DNA of 43,493 nt from assembly GCA_017427165.1 (NCBI GenBank), contig JAFRTK010000165.1:1-43493 (forward strand), written 5' to 3'. Position 1 is the stretch's first letter; every line of letters starts with the position of its first letter. The notes under the pieces are model-generated. The model did not search any database. It had not been told where the DNA came from and saw only the letters and a list, made by a program, of their open reading frames with translations. Shown here one piece after another: positions 28,013-36,260 of the stretch. This DNA is from Clostridia bacterium (GTDB taxonomy: Bacteria > Bacillota > Clostridia > Christensenellales > Aristaeellaceae). The position numbers were made by a program, and so were the translations under genes.

Positions 28013-28076
28013 ACTACATCCGCCGGGGCGGGCGCCGCAGGACGGCCTGCCGCAGGCGTGAAGGAGGACAACAACC

Positions 28077-29336
28077 ATGCCAAATTTTTCACTGCCGGAT
28101 TCAGTTTTTACCCGGGCGGCGGAGCAGTTTCCGACGCCCTTCCACCTGTATGACGAGCAGGGTATCCGCGAGAACGCGCGCCTGCTGAACAAGGCATTTG
28201 CGTGGTGCCCGTCATTCCGGGAATATTTTGCGGTAAAAGCACTGCCGAATCCGGCAATTCTCCGGATCCTGAAGGAGGAGGGATGCGGACTGGACTGCTC
28301 TTCCGCCACGGAGCTGACGCTGGCAAAGGCGTGCGGGTTTTCCGGGGAAGAGGTGATCCTGTCCGCGAATGCGATGCCTCCGGAGGAATTCGCACAGGCG
28401 AGGGCGCTCGGGGCGTTCATCAACCTGGATGATATTTCGGATATTGACCTGCTGCGGGACAACGGCGGAATTCCGGAGACCGTGTGCGTCCGTTACAATC
28501 CCGGCGGACAGTTTTCCATCGGCAATACGATCATGGGAAATCCCGGTGAGGCCAAGTACGGCATGACAGATGCCCAGCTTCCCGAAGCGCTGGAGAGGCT
28601 GGCCGGCCTGGGGGCGAAAGCGTTCGGCCTGCATGCGTTCCTGTCCTCGAACACGACAGATGAAAACTATTTCCCGGCACTGGCCGGCACGCTTTTCCGC
28701 CTGGGAAAGAAGCTGGCCGGGGAGACCGGCCTCCGGTTCGCATTTGCGGACCTTTCCGGCGGCGTCGGGATCCCGTACCGCCCGGAACAGAAAAAGACGG
28801 ATATCCTGGCCGTCGGGGAAGGCGTGCGCAGGGTATATGAGGAAGTTTTCCCGGAAGGCGGCGTCGGGATCAAAACCGAGCTCGGGCGCTGGATGACCGG
28901 CCCCTTCGGCTGGCTGGTGACCCGCGCGGTGCATGAGAAGAAGATCTACCGGGACTACATCGGGGTGGACGCAAGCGCGGTCAACCTGATCCGCCCGGCC
29001 ATGTACGGCGCGTACCATCATATTACGGTATGCGGGAAGCGGGACATGCCGGCGGACCACGTCTACGATGTGACGGGAAGCCTGTGCGAGAACAACGACA
29101 AGTTCGCCGTGGAGCGTCCGCTGCCGGAGATCCGGCTGGGCGACCTGCTGGTGATCCATGATACCGGCGCCCACGGCTCGGCCATGGGATACAACTATAA
29201 CGGACGCCTGCGCGGGGCAGAGGTACTGCACCAGGCGGACGGAACGGACCGGCTGATCCGCCGCGCGGAACGGGCGGAAGACTATTTCGCGACGCTGGAT
29301 ATCGATCCGGCGGCGAAGGCACTCGGATTGGAGTGA
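28077..29336 (+). CDS. lysA: Diaminopimelate decarboxylase
   Basis: The 419-residue protein belongs to fold-type III PLP enzymes. The PLP lysine is Lys54 in YFAVKALP, glycine-rich SGGVGIPY binds the phosphate, and Cys337 in CENNDKFA is the second-subunit catalytic cysteine. It converts meso-diaminopimelate to lysine and CO2, the last step of lysine synthesis. The segment after the glycine-rich region is in the form seen in clostridial LysA-like proteins rather than in E. coli. AAGGAGGA (28061-28068) supports the start. The GC-rich 64-base gap after smc holds only a small hairpin, so it may be co-transcribed with smc. Confidence 0.9.
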   Translation: MPNFSLPDSVFTRAAEQFPTPFHLYDEQGIRENARLLNKAFAWCPSFREYFAVKALPNPAILRILKEEGCGLDCSSATELTLAKACGFSGEEVILSANAMPPEEFAQARALGAFINLDDISDIDLLRDNGGIPETVCVRYNPGGQFSIGNTIMGNPGEAKYGMTDAQLPEALERLAGLGAKAFGLHAFLSSNTTDENYFPALAGTLFRLGKKLAGETGLRFAFADLSGGVGIPYRPEQKKTDILAVGEGVRRVYEEVFPEGGVGIKTELGRWMTGPFGWLVTRAVHEKKIYRDYIGVDASAVNLIRPAMYGAYHHITVCGKRDMPADHVYDVTGSLCENNDKFAVERPLPEIRLGDLLVIHDTGAHGSAMGYNYNGRLRGAEVLHQADGTDRLIRRAERAEDYFATLDIDPAAKALGLE

Positions 29337-29343
29337 AAATTGT

Positions 29344-30078
29344 ATGCCGTCTCTGGAAGGTTACAGGAGTCACCTGGACTACAGCTATGCCCCGGGAATC
29401 TTTCCGGCTATGGAGTGCCTGCTGCACCGGCCGGAAAAGGTGCGCCGGGTCCTGGTCCATTCGGCCGCGGCGGGGCGGGAAGGCGTCGGAAAGCTGACCG
29501 CTGAGGCGGAACGGCTTGGCATCCGTGTGGAGGAAGCCGACCGGGCACTGGCGCGGATCAGCGGCAAGGACAACTGCTTTGCCGCGGCGGTGTTTGAGAA
29601 ATTTTCCGACCGCCTGGCGGATGACCGGCCGCATGTGGTGCTGCACTGCCCGGGCGACGGCGGGAATGTGGGAACCATCATCCGCACGGCGCTGGGTTTC
29701 GGGGTGGAGGACCTGGCTGTGATCCGTCCCTGTGTGGACCTGTTTGATCCGAAAACGGTGCGGGCCAGCATGGGCAGCCTGTTCGGCATGCGCGTCCATG
29801 TCTATGAAAATTTTGCGGAATACCGGCAGGAGTTTGCCGCACGGCAGCTGTATCCGTTCATGCTGGATGCTTCCATTCCGCTGGGAGAGATCCTGCGGGA
29901 AAAACTGCCGGAAACATGGTCCCTGGTATTCGGCAATGAGGGAAGCGGCCTGCCGGCGGAGTTTTCCGGATACGGACAGCCGGTCCGGATTGAGAGCAAT
30001 GACAAGGTCGATTCCCTGAACCTGGCGATTGCAGCGGGGATCGCGATTTACGGATTTACCACCCAGTACAAAAAATAA
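29344..30078 (+). CDS. SpoU/TrmH-family RNA 2'-O-methyltransferase
   Basis: The 244-residue protein has the SPOUT knotted methyltransferase motifs: GNVGTIIRTALGFG (motif 1 with the catalytic Arg), VFGNEGSGL (motif 2) and IESNDKVDSLNLAIAAGIAIYG (motif 3, the AdoMet knot). An N-terminal substrate-binding region precedes them. These enzymes 2'-O-methylate ribose in tRNA or 23S rRNA. The exact target, tRNA as in TrmH or 23S rRNA as in RlmB/TsnR types, cannot be decided. It begins seven bases after lysA. It is unrelated in fold to the lysA product, so the pairing is only positional. Confidence 0.9.
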   Translation: MPSLEGYRSHLDYSYAPGIFPAMECLLHRPEKVRRVLVHSAAAGREGVGKLTAEAERLGIRVEEADRALARISGKDNCFAAAVFEKFSDRLADDRPHVVLHCPGDGGNVGTIIRTALGFGVEDLAVIRPCVDLFDPKTVRASMGSLFGMRVHVYENFAEYRQEFAARQLYPFMLDASIPLGEILREKLPETWSLVFGNEGSGLPAEFSGYGQPVRIESNDKVDSLNLAIAAGIAIYGFTTQYKK

Positions 30079-30086
30079 ACCTGCAA

Positions 30087-30109
30087 TTGTTCGTACCTTT
30101 TTCGAACAA
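30087..30109 (+). promoter_or_regulatory. Candidate operator for the AraR-type repressor
   Basis: TTGTTCG (30087-30093) and CGAACAA (30103-30109) form an inverted repeat with a 9-base spacer, ending four bases before the -35. TTGTTCGTAC resembles the first half of the B. subtilis AraR box (TTGTACGTACAA). A second partial match, TTGTCTGGTACAA, overlaps the -10. This suggests autoregulation. Confidence 0.55.
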
Positions 30110-30112
30110 CCC

Positions 30113-30141
30113 TTGAAAAATGTCGAGTTGTCTGGTACAAT
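30113..30141 (+). promoter_or_regulatory. Promoter of the araR-rlmH-lipoprotein run
   Basis: TTGAAA (30113-30118), an exact 17-base spacer and TACAAT (30136-30141), with an extended TGG before the -10. No other clear promoter is visible before 37448, so it may drive seven genes. Confidence 0.85.
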
Positions 30142-30176
30142 GGGCACAACCTTTATTCGGAAGGGATGTGTTTTTC

Positions 30177-31268
30177 ATGTCCGGGCAGCCCAAATACCTG
30201 CTTGTCGCGGATACTTTGCGAAAGGAGATCGCAAAGGGCCTATTCCGTGACGGACAAACGCTGATGACGGAGGAAGAGCTTCGCCTTCGTTTTGATGTAT
30301 CGAGGCAGACAATCCGGCAGGCTATCGCGCTGCTGGAGGATGACGGCCTGGTGGACCGCCGCAGGGGCAGCGGAACCTATGTGCGCCACGGACCGCGCCA
30401 CCGCCAGGGAACGGTACAGGTCGGCGTTGTCGCAACCTATATTACCGACTATATTTTCCCGTCGATCCTGCAGGGAATCGAATCCGAGCTGAACAAGGCG
30501 GGCGCGGTGATGTCGCTGAGCGCGACATACAACGACCGGAACACGGAGCGGGATATCCTGGAGCGGATGCTGGACGGCGGCGTGGACGGCCTGATCTTTG
30601 AAGGCAACCGGACCGCCAAGGATTCGCCGAACGCGGATCTGTTCCACCGGTTCCGGGAACGGAATATTCCCGTCCTGTTCATGAACGGCACCTATCCCGG
30701 CATGAATGACATTCCCCACCTGCAGATGGATGACTACGCAGGCGGAAAGACAGCTGCCGAAATCGCGCTGGACCGCGGATACCGCCGGCTGGCCGGGGTG
30801 TTCAAGACAGACGACGTGCAGGGACAGGAACGGCTGGCCGGCTTTACCGACGAGCTGCATGCCCGCGGCTTTGATGTTCCGCCGGAACGGCTGCTCCGCT
30901 TCGGCACGGAGGAACGGATGGGACTGTTCCGGCACGGCGACGGCGCCGAGTTTGTGAATATGCTGCTGAAGCGGGAAGCGGACTGTGTGGTCTGCTACAA
31001 TGATGTTTTCGCCACGTCCCTGATGGACATGCTGAAAAACCTGGGTGTCCGGCTGCCGGAAGAGATCGGTTTCATCGGATTTGACAACGCGACGTTCTCC
31101 GAGATGATCCAGCCGCGGCTGACGACACTGGCGCATCCGAAGGAAGAGTTCGGCGTTCTGGCGGCGGAGAAGATCCTCCGGATGATCAGCGGCGACCGCG
31201 AAAAGAGCGTGAATATGCCCTGGAACCTGATTGACCGGGAGAGCCTGCCGCGGGTTTCGCCCAAATGA
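30177..31268 (+). CDS. araR: AraR-type transcriptional repressor (GntR DNA-binding domain plus LacI-type sugar domain)
   Basis: The 363-residue protein joins an N-terminal GntR winged helix (about 1-70, with LRLRFDVSRQTIRQAIALL and GSGTYV) to a LacI/periplasmic-binding-protein sensor (about 80-360). This fusion is typical of AraR, which in B. subtilis represses arabinose genes until L-arabinose binds. An upstream in-frame ATG (30120) lies inside the promoter, so 30177 was chosen; it has AAGGGA ten bases upstream. AraR-box-like repeats flank its promoter. The arabinan enzymes at 556-3700 are natural targets. Its stop overlaps rlmH by ATGA. The ligand is inferred from the fusion type and context. 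Confidence 0.82.
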   Translation: MSGQPKYLLVADTLRKEIAKGLFRDGQTLMTEEELRLRFDVSRQTIRQAIALLEDDGLVDRRRGSGTYVRHGPRHRQGTVQVGVVATYITDYIFPSILQGIESELNKAGAVMSLSATYNDRNTERDILERMLDGGVDGLIFEGNRTAKDSPNADLFHRFRERNIPVLFMNGTYPGMNDIPHLQMDDYAGGKTAAEIALDRGYRRLAGVFKTDDVQGQERLAGFTDELHARGFDVPPERLLRFGTEERMGLFRHGDGAEFVNMLLKREADCVVCYNDVFATSLMDMLKNLGVRLPEEIGFIGFDNATFSEMIQPRLTTLAHPKEEFGVLAAEKILRMISGDREKSVNMPWNLIDRESLPRVSPK

Positions 31269-31747
31269 GCATGGCACTGGTCTGTGTCGGCCGGCTGCGG
31301 GAGAAACCGCACCGCCTCCTGGCGGACGAGTATATCCGGCGGCTGACACGGTACGGAAAGTTTGAAGAGCTGGAGATCCCGGATCTTCCGGAACCGCCGG
31401 GGGGCAATTCCCCGGCACTGGAGGAGCAGGTCCGGCAGCGCGAGGGGGAGAGTATCCTCCGGCAGATTCGTCCCGGGGACCGGGTGATCGCACTGACGAT
31501 TCCGGGGAAGGAAATGTCATCCACCGAACTGGCGGACCATATCAGCGGGCTGCGGACCGGCGGCGCCGGACGGATTGTATTTGTGATCGGAGGAAGCCTC
31601 GGACTCGGGCAGAATGTACTGAGCCGGGCGGACGAGGAGCTTTCCATGGGACGGATGACCTTTCCCCACCAGCTGGCCAGGGTAATGCTCCTGGAGCAGC
31701 TGTACCGGGCGGAGAAGATCATCGCCGGAGAGAGGTACCATAAATAA
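31265..31747 (+). CDS. rlmH: 23S rRNA (pseudouridine-1915 N3) methyltransferase RlmH
   Basis: The 160-residue protein is full length for RlmH. The SPOUT fold is shown by FVIGGSLGLG (about 106-115, AdoMet site) and the near-invariant C-terminus FPHQLARVMLLEQLYRAEKI plus GERYHK. It methylates pseudouridine 1915 in helix 69 of 23S rRNA on assembled ribosomes. The start overlaps the araR stop by four bases. Its stop overlaps the next start (TAATG), so the RNase-like lipoprotein is translationally coupled to it. A housekeeping ribosome gene between a sugar repressor and surface lipoproteins is an odd order. Confidence 0.96.
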   Translation: MSMALVCVGRLREKPHRLLADEYIRRLTRYGKFEELEIPDLPEPPGGNSPALEEQVRQREGESILRQIRPGDRVIALTIPGKEMSSTELADHISGLRTGGAGRIVFVIGGSLGLGQNVLSRADEELSMGRMTFPHQLARVMLLEQLYRAEKIIAGERYHK

Positions 31748-32274
31748 TGAGAGGAAAACTCAGAGCCTTCGCGCTGGTACTGCTGGCGGTCCTGGTGCTG
31801 CTGACCGGCTGCAGTGTTCCGGCGGCTGTCCAGGAAATCGCGGAGCTGCCGCTGGCGGAAACCGTTCCGGAAACGGAGAAAACCGTTCCGGAAGCGGAGA
31901 AAAGCACGCAGGCGGAGGAACGCGCCGGGCCGGTGACCGAACCGCAGGCGATTGCGGATTACCTGTTCACCTACGGAAAGCTTCCGGACAACTTCATTAC
32001 GAAGAAGGAAGCGCAGGACCTCGGGTGGGACAGCACCCGCAACTACCTGAGTGACGTAGCGCCCGGCAAGAGCATCGGCGGAGACCGCTTCGGAAACTAT
32101 GAGGGAATCCTTCCGAACGTGAAGGGCCGGAAATACTTTGAAGCGGATTGTTACTATACGAAGGGGAAGAGAACTGCGGCGAGAATCGTCTATTCCAGTG
32201 ACGGACATGTTTGGTATACGGAGGACCACTACGTGACATTCACGGAGCTGTTTCCTTCGGGTCAGGAGGAATGA
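31747..32274 (+). CDS. Barnase-like guanyl-type ribonuclease as a surface lipoprotein
   Basis: The 175-residue protein has a lipoprotein signal (LLTGC, lipidated Cys22), a Glu/Pro/Thr-rich spacer (about 30-65), and a ribonuclease N1/T1-fold domain (about 66-168). The domain aligns without gaps to mature barnase from the DYL segment onward: LPDNFITKKEAQ, DVAPGKSIGGD, IVYSSD and DHY are shared. Active-site residues correspond as Lys27=Lys86, Glu73=Glu132, Arg83=Arg142, Arg87=Arg146 and His102=His161. Barnase Arg59, which contacts guanine and barstar, is Tyr118. It should cleave RNA outside the cell. No barstar-like gene is in the window. Secretion may make an inhibitor unnecessary, but it would need to stay inactive before export. 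Confidence 0.9.
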   Translation: MRGKLRAFALVLLAVLVLLTGCSVPAAVQEIAELPLAETVPETEKTVPEAEKSTQAEERAGPVTEPQAIADYLFTYGKLPDNFITKKEAQDLGWDSTRNYLSDVAPGKSIGGDRFGNYEGILPNVKGRKYFEADCYYTKGKRTAARIVYSSDGHVWYTEDHYVTFTELFPSGQEE

Positions 32275-32276
32275 AG

Positions 32277-34223
32277 ATGAACAGGAACGGAAAAATCATC
32301 GCTTTGACGGCTGTGCTGGCCCTGTGCCTGCTGCTGACGGGCTGTTATGTTCCGCCGGATGACGTGAACAACGACGGCGGCCAGACGGTAAACAAGCCCA
32401 GTTTTGAAGTAATTACAGCGGTGCCGGTGACGACGACAGCCGCACCGGCAGGCATTGCCCCGGATGAAACGCAGGCCACGGCCAATCCCGGATCTGCGCA
32501 GAATACGATTGCCGGCCAGACCGGCACAACACCGGCCGGCAGCAACGGATCGCCGGACTGGAGCAACTGGGGCAACACGCCGATTCCCATGGGCGTGTCG
32601 ATCAACCTGAACGGACAGGACGGAACCAGCCCCGCACCCGGCTCGACAATCGGCCTGGTAACGGGCAGCGTATCGCCGTCCCTGTCTCCGTCGGTGACAC
32701 CGACCGTGTCTCCTTCTCCGACCCCGCCGAGCCTGCAGAGGGGCTTTAAGGGCAGCGAGGCGGTCCGCTCCCTGCAGAAGCGGCTGAAGGAACTCGGCTA
32801 TTATTCCGGCAGCGTGGACGGTGACTTCGGCGAAGGAACCGAGAAAGCGGTGAAGGAATTCCAGAAAGCGAACGGACTGAGCGCTGACGGCAAGGCGGGC
32901 GAGAAGACGCTGGCCAAGCTGAATTCCAAGAAGGCAGTTACCTACAAGCAAGCGCATGCGACAGCCACCCCGAAAACCACGGCTACCCCGAAGGCAACCG
33001 CGACCCCGAACCTGAGCAAGGACTATTACCTGCGCAACGGGGACAGCGGAAAGCGTGTGGAAACGCTGCAGCGCCGGCTGATCGAGCTGGGCTGGCTGGA
33101 CGGAAAGGTAACCGGAAAGTTTGACGCGGCCACCGACGCGGCAGTCCGCGCGTTCCAGAAGAAGACATCCGGCCTGTGGGAGGACGGCGTTGCCGGTCCT
33201 GACACCCTGCGCGCCCTGTATTCATCGAAGGCAGCCCGCACCTCCAAGGCAGCGGCCAGCATCGGTGAGACCCTGGAGTACGGCAGCGAAGGCAGCGATG
33301 TCAAAAAGATGCAGCAGAAGCTGAAAGACCTGGGATACCTGAGCGGATCAGCGGACGGAAAGTTCGGCGTCGCAACGCAGGCCGCCGTGATCGCATTCCA
33401 GAAGAACAACAACCTGACGGCGGACGGCAAAGCTGGCAGTGCCACGCTGAGCAAGCTGTACTCCGGATCTGCCAACAAGAGCAAATCCTCCGCGAAGATT
33501 GACTCTTCCGAAAAGAACAAGTCCGGCCGGGATACCTCCGGCATCGCGTCCACCGGTTACGAGACACTGCAGCACGGATCCAAGGGAACGGCGGTCAAGA
33601 ACCTCCAGCAGCGGCTGAAACAGCTCGGATATTACTCCGGCAGCTCGGACGGGTCCTTTGGTGACGCAACCGAGGCGGCGGTGATGGCGTTCCAGCTGCG
33701 GAATGACCTGACTGTGGACGGCAAGGCGGGACCTGCCACCCAGCGCAAGCTGTACGGCACCGGCAGCAATTCCCCGATCTCCTACTCCTCGCTGCGTCCG
33801 GGCGACTCCGGCACCGCGGTCCGGAACCTGCAGTATACGCTGTATGAGCTGGGCTATTACGATGGAAACATGGACGGGGATTACGGCCAGACCACCGCGG
33901 ACGCGGTCCGCGCGTTCCAGATCCAGAATAACCTGAGCGTGGACGGAATCGCCGGCAGCGATACACTGTCGAAGCTGTATTCCTCTGAAGCCCGCGCGGC
34001 CAAGTCGGCCAGCACGGAGTATGAAACCGTGCGTCCGGGCGATACCGGCGATATTGTTTACCAGATCCAGGACTGCCTCAAGCAGATGGGATACCTGGAT
34101 GAGATTACCAGTGTTTATGATGACAAAACGAAACAGGCAGTCATCAACTTCCAGAAAGCGAACGGCCTGGACGCGGACGGCATCTGCGGATCGAAGACCC
34201 TGGTGGTGCTTTTCGGATACTAA
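32277..34223 (+). CDS. Lipoprotein with six PG_binding_1 modules
   Basis: The 648-residue protein has a lipobox (LLTGC near residue 20), a Thr/Pro/Ser-rich region, and six PG_binding_1 modules starting near 153, 251, 331, 430, 505 and 584. Each follows the pattern LxxGxxGxxVxxLQxRLxxLGYYxG..DGxFGxxTxxAVxxFQ..NGL..DGxxGxxT. The sixth is more diverged. No catalytic domain is visible. It is tethered to the membrane and should bind the wall tightly. I chose 32277 because AGGAGG lies seven bases upstream; the in-frame ATG at 32271 is too close. It lies between a barnase-like and a caspase-like lipoprotein, so it could act as a wall scaffold for them. Confidence 0.87.
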   Translation: MNRNGKIIALTAVLALCLLLTGCYVPPDDVNNDGGQTVNKPSFEVITAVPVTTTAAPAGIAPDETQATANPGSAQNTIAGQTGTTPAGSNGSPDWSNWGNTPIPMGVSINLNGQDGTSPAPGSTIGLVTGSVSPSLSPSVTPTVSPSPTPPSLQRGFKGSEAVRSLQKRLKELGYYSGSVDGDFGEGTEKAVKEFQKANGLSADGKAGEKTLAKLNSKKAVTYKQAHATATPKTTATPKATATPNLSKDYYLRNGDSGKRVETLQRRLIELGWLDGKVTGKFDAATDAAVRAFQKKTSGLWEDGVAGPDTLRALYSSKAARTSKAAASIGETLEYGSEGSDVKKMQQKLKDLGYLSGSADGKFGVATQAAVIAFQKNNNLTADGKAGSATLSKLYSGSANKSKSSAKIDSSEKNKSGRDTSGIASTGYETLQHGSKGTAVKNLQQRLKQLGYYSGSSDGSFGDATEAAVMAFQLRNDLTVDGKAGPATQRKLYGTGSNSPISYSSLRPGDSGTAVRNLQYTLYELGYYDGNMDGDYGQTTADAVRAFQIQNNLSVDGIAGSDTLSKLYSSEARAAKSASTEYETVRPGDTGDIVYQIQDCLKQMGYLDEITSVYDDKTKQAVINFQKANGLDADGICGSKTLVVLFGY

Positions 34224-34245
34224 TTGCAGTAAAGGAAAAGGATGA

Positions 34246-35418
34246 ATGAAAGGTTTTCGGCGGGAGCTGGCGGCATTGCTGACCGTGTGTCTGTGCCTCC
34301 TGCTCTCCGCCTGCCAGGGGAATACCCGTGAAAGGGGAGAGGAAGCCGGCGTCAGCCGGGGCCTCCTGATCGGGTATGACCGGTTTGTGACAATGGCGGA
34401 CACATCGCCCTGTTCCGCCGGCAATACCGCCATCATGGCGGATATTGTGAAGGACTTTGTCCCGGATATGATCTCGGTGGCCCGGCGGACGGATGAACCG
34501 GCAACGGTGGACGGACTGGAGGCGCTGATCCGGGAGACATTCCGGGAGGCAGGGCCGGGCGATACAAGCTGGCTGTATATCAGCACGCACGGAATCCAGT
34601 GGGATGAGGACGGAACATCCCGGACAGCGCTGCTGCTTTCCGACGGAGAGTCGGAGGAGGAGCTGTTTCCGGAGACGCTGCGCAGAATCCTGGACAGGAT
34701 TCCCGGGCGGAAGGTCGTCATCCTGGACGCATGCCATTCCGGCGCGGCGGTTCCTGCGTTCCGCGGCAACGCATACCAGCTGCTGGTCAGCTGCGCGCCG
34801 GAAGAAGACAGCTTTTTCTGGATTTCGCCCGCGACAGACCTGTATGAGGAAACCGGGAACGGGTACTTTACCGCCGCCCTGGATACCGCGCTTCGTGCCA
34901 GCAGCCCGGAGCAGCTGGACCCGGACGGCAGCGGGACGGTCAGCGCCCGGGAGTGCGCGGCCCGGATCCGGGCAATATGCGGTGTATCCACGGCTGCCGG
35001 ATATCCGGAGGACCGGGAGAAGCCGCTTTTCCACGTGAACGGGGAAACGCCCCACGCAGTCCGGGAACTGGAATTTGATCCGGTCATCCGAAATGGGGAT
35101 GAAGTTTACCTGCCCTTCCATTTTACCGTGACAGACCCGGTCCGGCTGGAATACCGCATGGTGACCCGGAAGAACGGGGAATGGGATTTTGACGGCGGGA
35201 CCACCAAAGCGGATGACGGGCGTATCGGTACCCGGCGCGGCTGGCTTTCCCCCGGGGAAAAGAAAAAAACCATCCGTATTTCGGCGGATGAAGCCGGGGA
35301 GATTCCGGAATCACTGCTGATTGTAATATCCCGGGACGTATCGGGCAGGCCGTCGCCGGAAGGCAGCCACGTGATTACGGCGAAAGCCCTGACAGACAAA
35401 GGAGAAGAAGGACAATGA
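34246..35418 (+). CDS. Caspase-like (peptidase C14) lipoprotein
   Basis: The 390-residue protein has a lipobox (LLSAC, lipidated Cys23) followed by a caspase/metacaspase-type domain (about 35-240). The catalytic dyad is visible as His115 in YISTHG and Cys163 in LDACHSG, both diagnostic of clan CD. An Asp-rich LDPDGSGTVSARE (about 225-237) looks like a calcium-binding loop, and some metacaspases need calcium. A C-terminal beta-rich region follows (about 250-380). Bacterial caspase homologues usually cut after basic residues. Its targets are unknown; on the outer surface it could process wall-bound proteins. It starts 22 bases after the six-module lipoprotein and its stop overlaps the Mrp gene by four bases. 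Confidence 0.85.
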   Translation: MKGFRRELAALLTVCLCLLLSACQGNTRERGEEAGVSRGLLIGYDRFVTMADTSPCSAGNTAIMADIVKDFVPDMISVARRTDEPATVDGLEALIRETFREAGPGDTSWLYISTHGIQWDEDGTSRTALLLSDGESEEELFPETLRRILDRIPGRKVVILDACHSGAAVPAFRGNAYQLLVSCAPEEDSFFWISPATDLYEETGNGYFTAALDTALRASSPEQLDPDGSGTVSARECAARIRAICGVSTAAGYPEDREKPLFHVNGETPHAVRELEFDPVIRNGDEVYLPFHFTVTDPVRLEYRMVTRKNGEWDFDGGTTKADDGRIGTRRGWLSPGEKKKTIRISADEAGEIPESLLIVISRDVSGRPSPEGSHVITAKALTDKGEEGQ

Positions 35419-36242
35419 CTGAATGTACGCATGATTGTTCCACCTGCCAGGTGGACTGCGCGTCACGGAAACCGGAAAGCCTCCGGGAACCCGCGAACGC
35501 GCTGAGCCACGTGAAAAAGGTGATTGCCGTGATGAGCGGCAAGGGCGGAGTCGGCAAAAGCCTGGTAACCGGACTGATGGCAACGCTGTCCGCCCGGAAC
35601 GGGAAGAAAACCGCAATCCTGGACGCAGACATCACCGGACCGTCCATCCCGAAAATGTTCGGGGTGCGGGACAAGGCGATGGGCTGTGAGGACGGGATAA
35701 TCCCGGCCGAAAGCCGTACCGGCGTGAAGATGATGAGCGTGAACCTGCTGCTGGAGAACGATACGGATCCGGTGGTATGGCGCGGAAGCCTGATTTCCGG
35801 AACGGTCAAGCAGTTCTGGACCGATGTGATCTGGGGCGACGTTGATTATATGTTTGTGGATATGCCTCCGGGAACCGGTGATGTGCCGCTGACGGTTTTC
35901 CAGAGCCTGCCGGTGGACGGGATCATCATTGTGACGAGCCCACAGGAACTGGTTGGAATGATCGTTGAGAAGGCCATGAACATGGCGAAGATGATGAACA
36001 TTCCGGTACTCGGAATTGTTGAAAATATGAGCTGGATTGCCTGCCCGGACTGCGGAAGGAAGATTTACCCGTTCGGGGAAAGCCGCACCGCGGATGTGGC
36101 ACTTGCCTACGGGCTGCCCGTCCTGGCGCAGATTCCGCTGGATCCGACCCTCGCGCGGGCCTGCGATACCGGTGTGATTGAACTGTTCAATGAAGACTGG
36201 ATGAACCCCGTGATGGACCGGATCGAAGCCCTGGGAGAATGA
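35415..36242 (+). CDS. Mrp/NBP35-family ATP-binding Fe-S carrier
   Basis: The 275-residue protein is a P-loop ATPase of the Mrp/ApbC/NBP35 family with a deviant Walker A SGKGGVGKS (41-49) and VDMPPGTGD. The N-terminus has four cysteines (4, 8, 11, 15 in CTHDCSTCQVDC), as in NBP35. A C-terminal CxxC (Cys210, Cys213) is the bridging cluster site. It should assemble or carry [4Fe-4S] clusters to apoproteins in the cytoplasm. ATGA overlap with the caspase-like gene indicates coupled translation. Possible clients here include the radical-SAM maturase. Confidence 0.93.
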   Translation: MTECTHDCSTCQVDCASRKPESLREPANALSHVKKVIAVMSGKGGVGKSLVTGLMATLSARNGKKTAILDADITGPSIPKMFGVRDKAMGCEDGIIPAESRTGVKMMSVNLLLENDTDPVVWRGSLISGTVKQFWTDVIWGDVDYMFVDMPPGTGDVPLTVFQSLPVDGIIIVTSPQELVGMIVEKAMNMAKMMNIPVLGIVENMSWIACPDCGRKIYPFGESRTADVALAYGLPVLAQIPLDPTLARACDTGVIELFNEDWMNPVMDRIEALGE

Positions 36243-36260
36243 TGCAAGAGGAGCCTGAAA

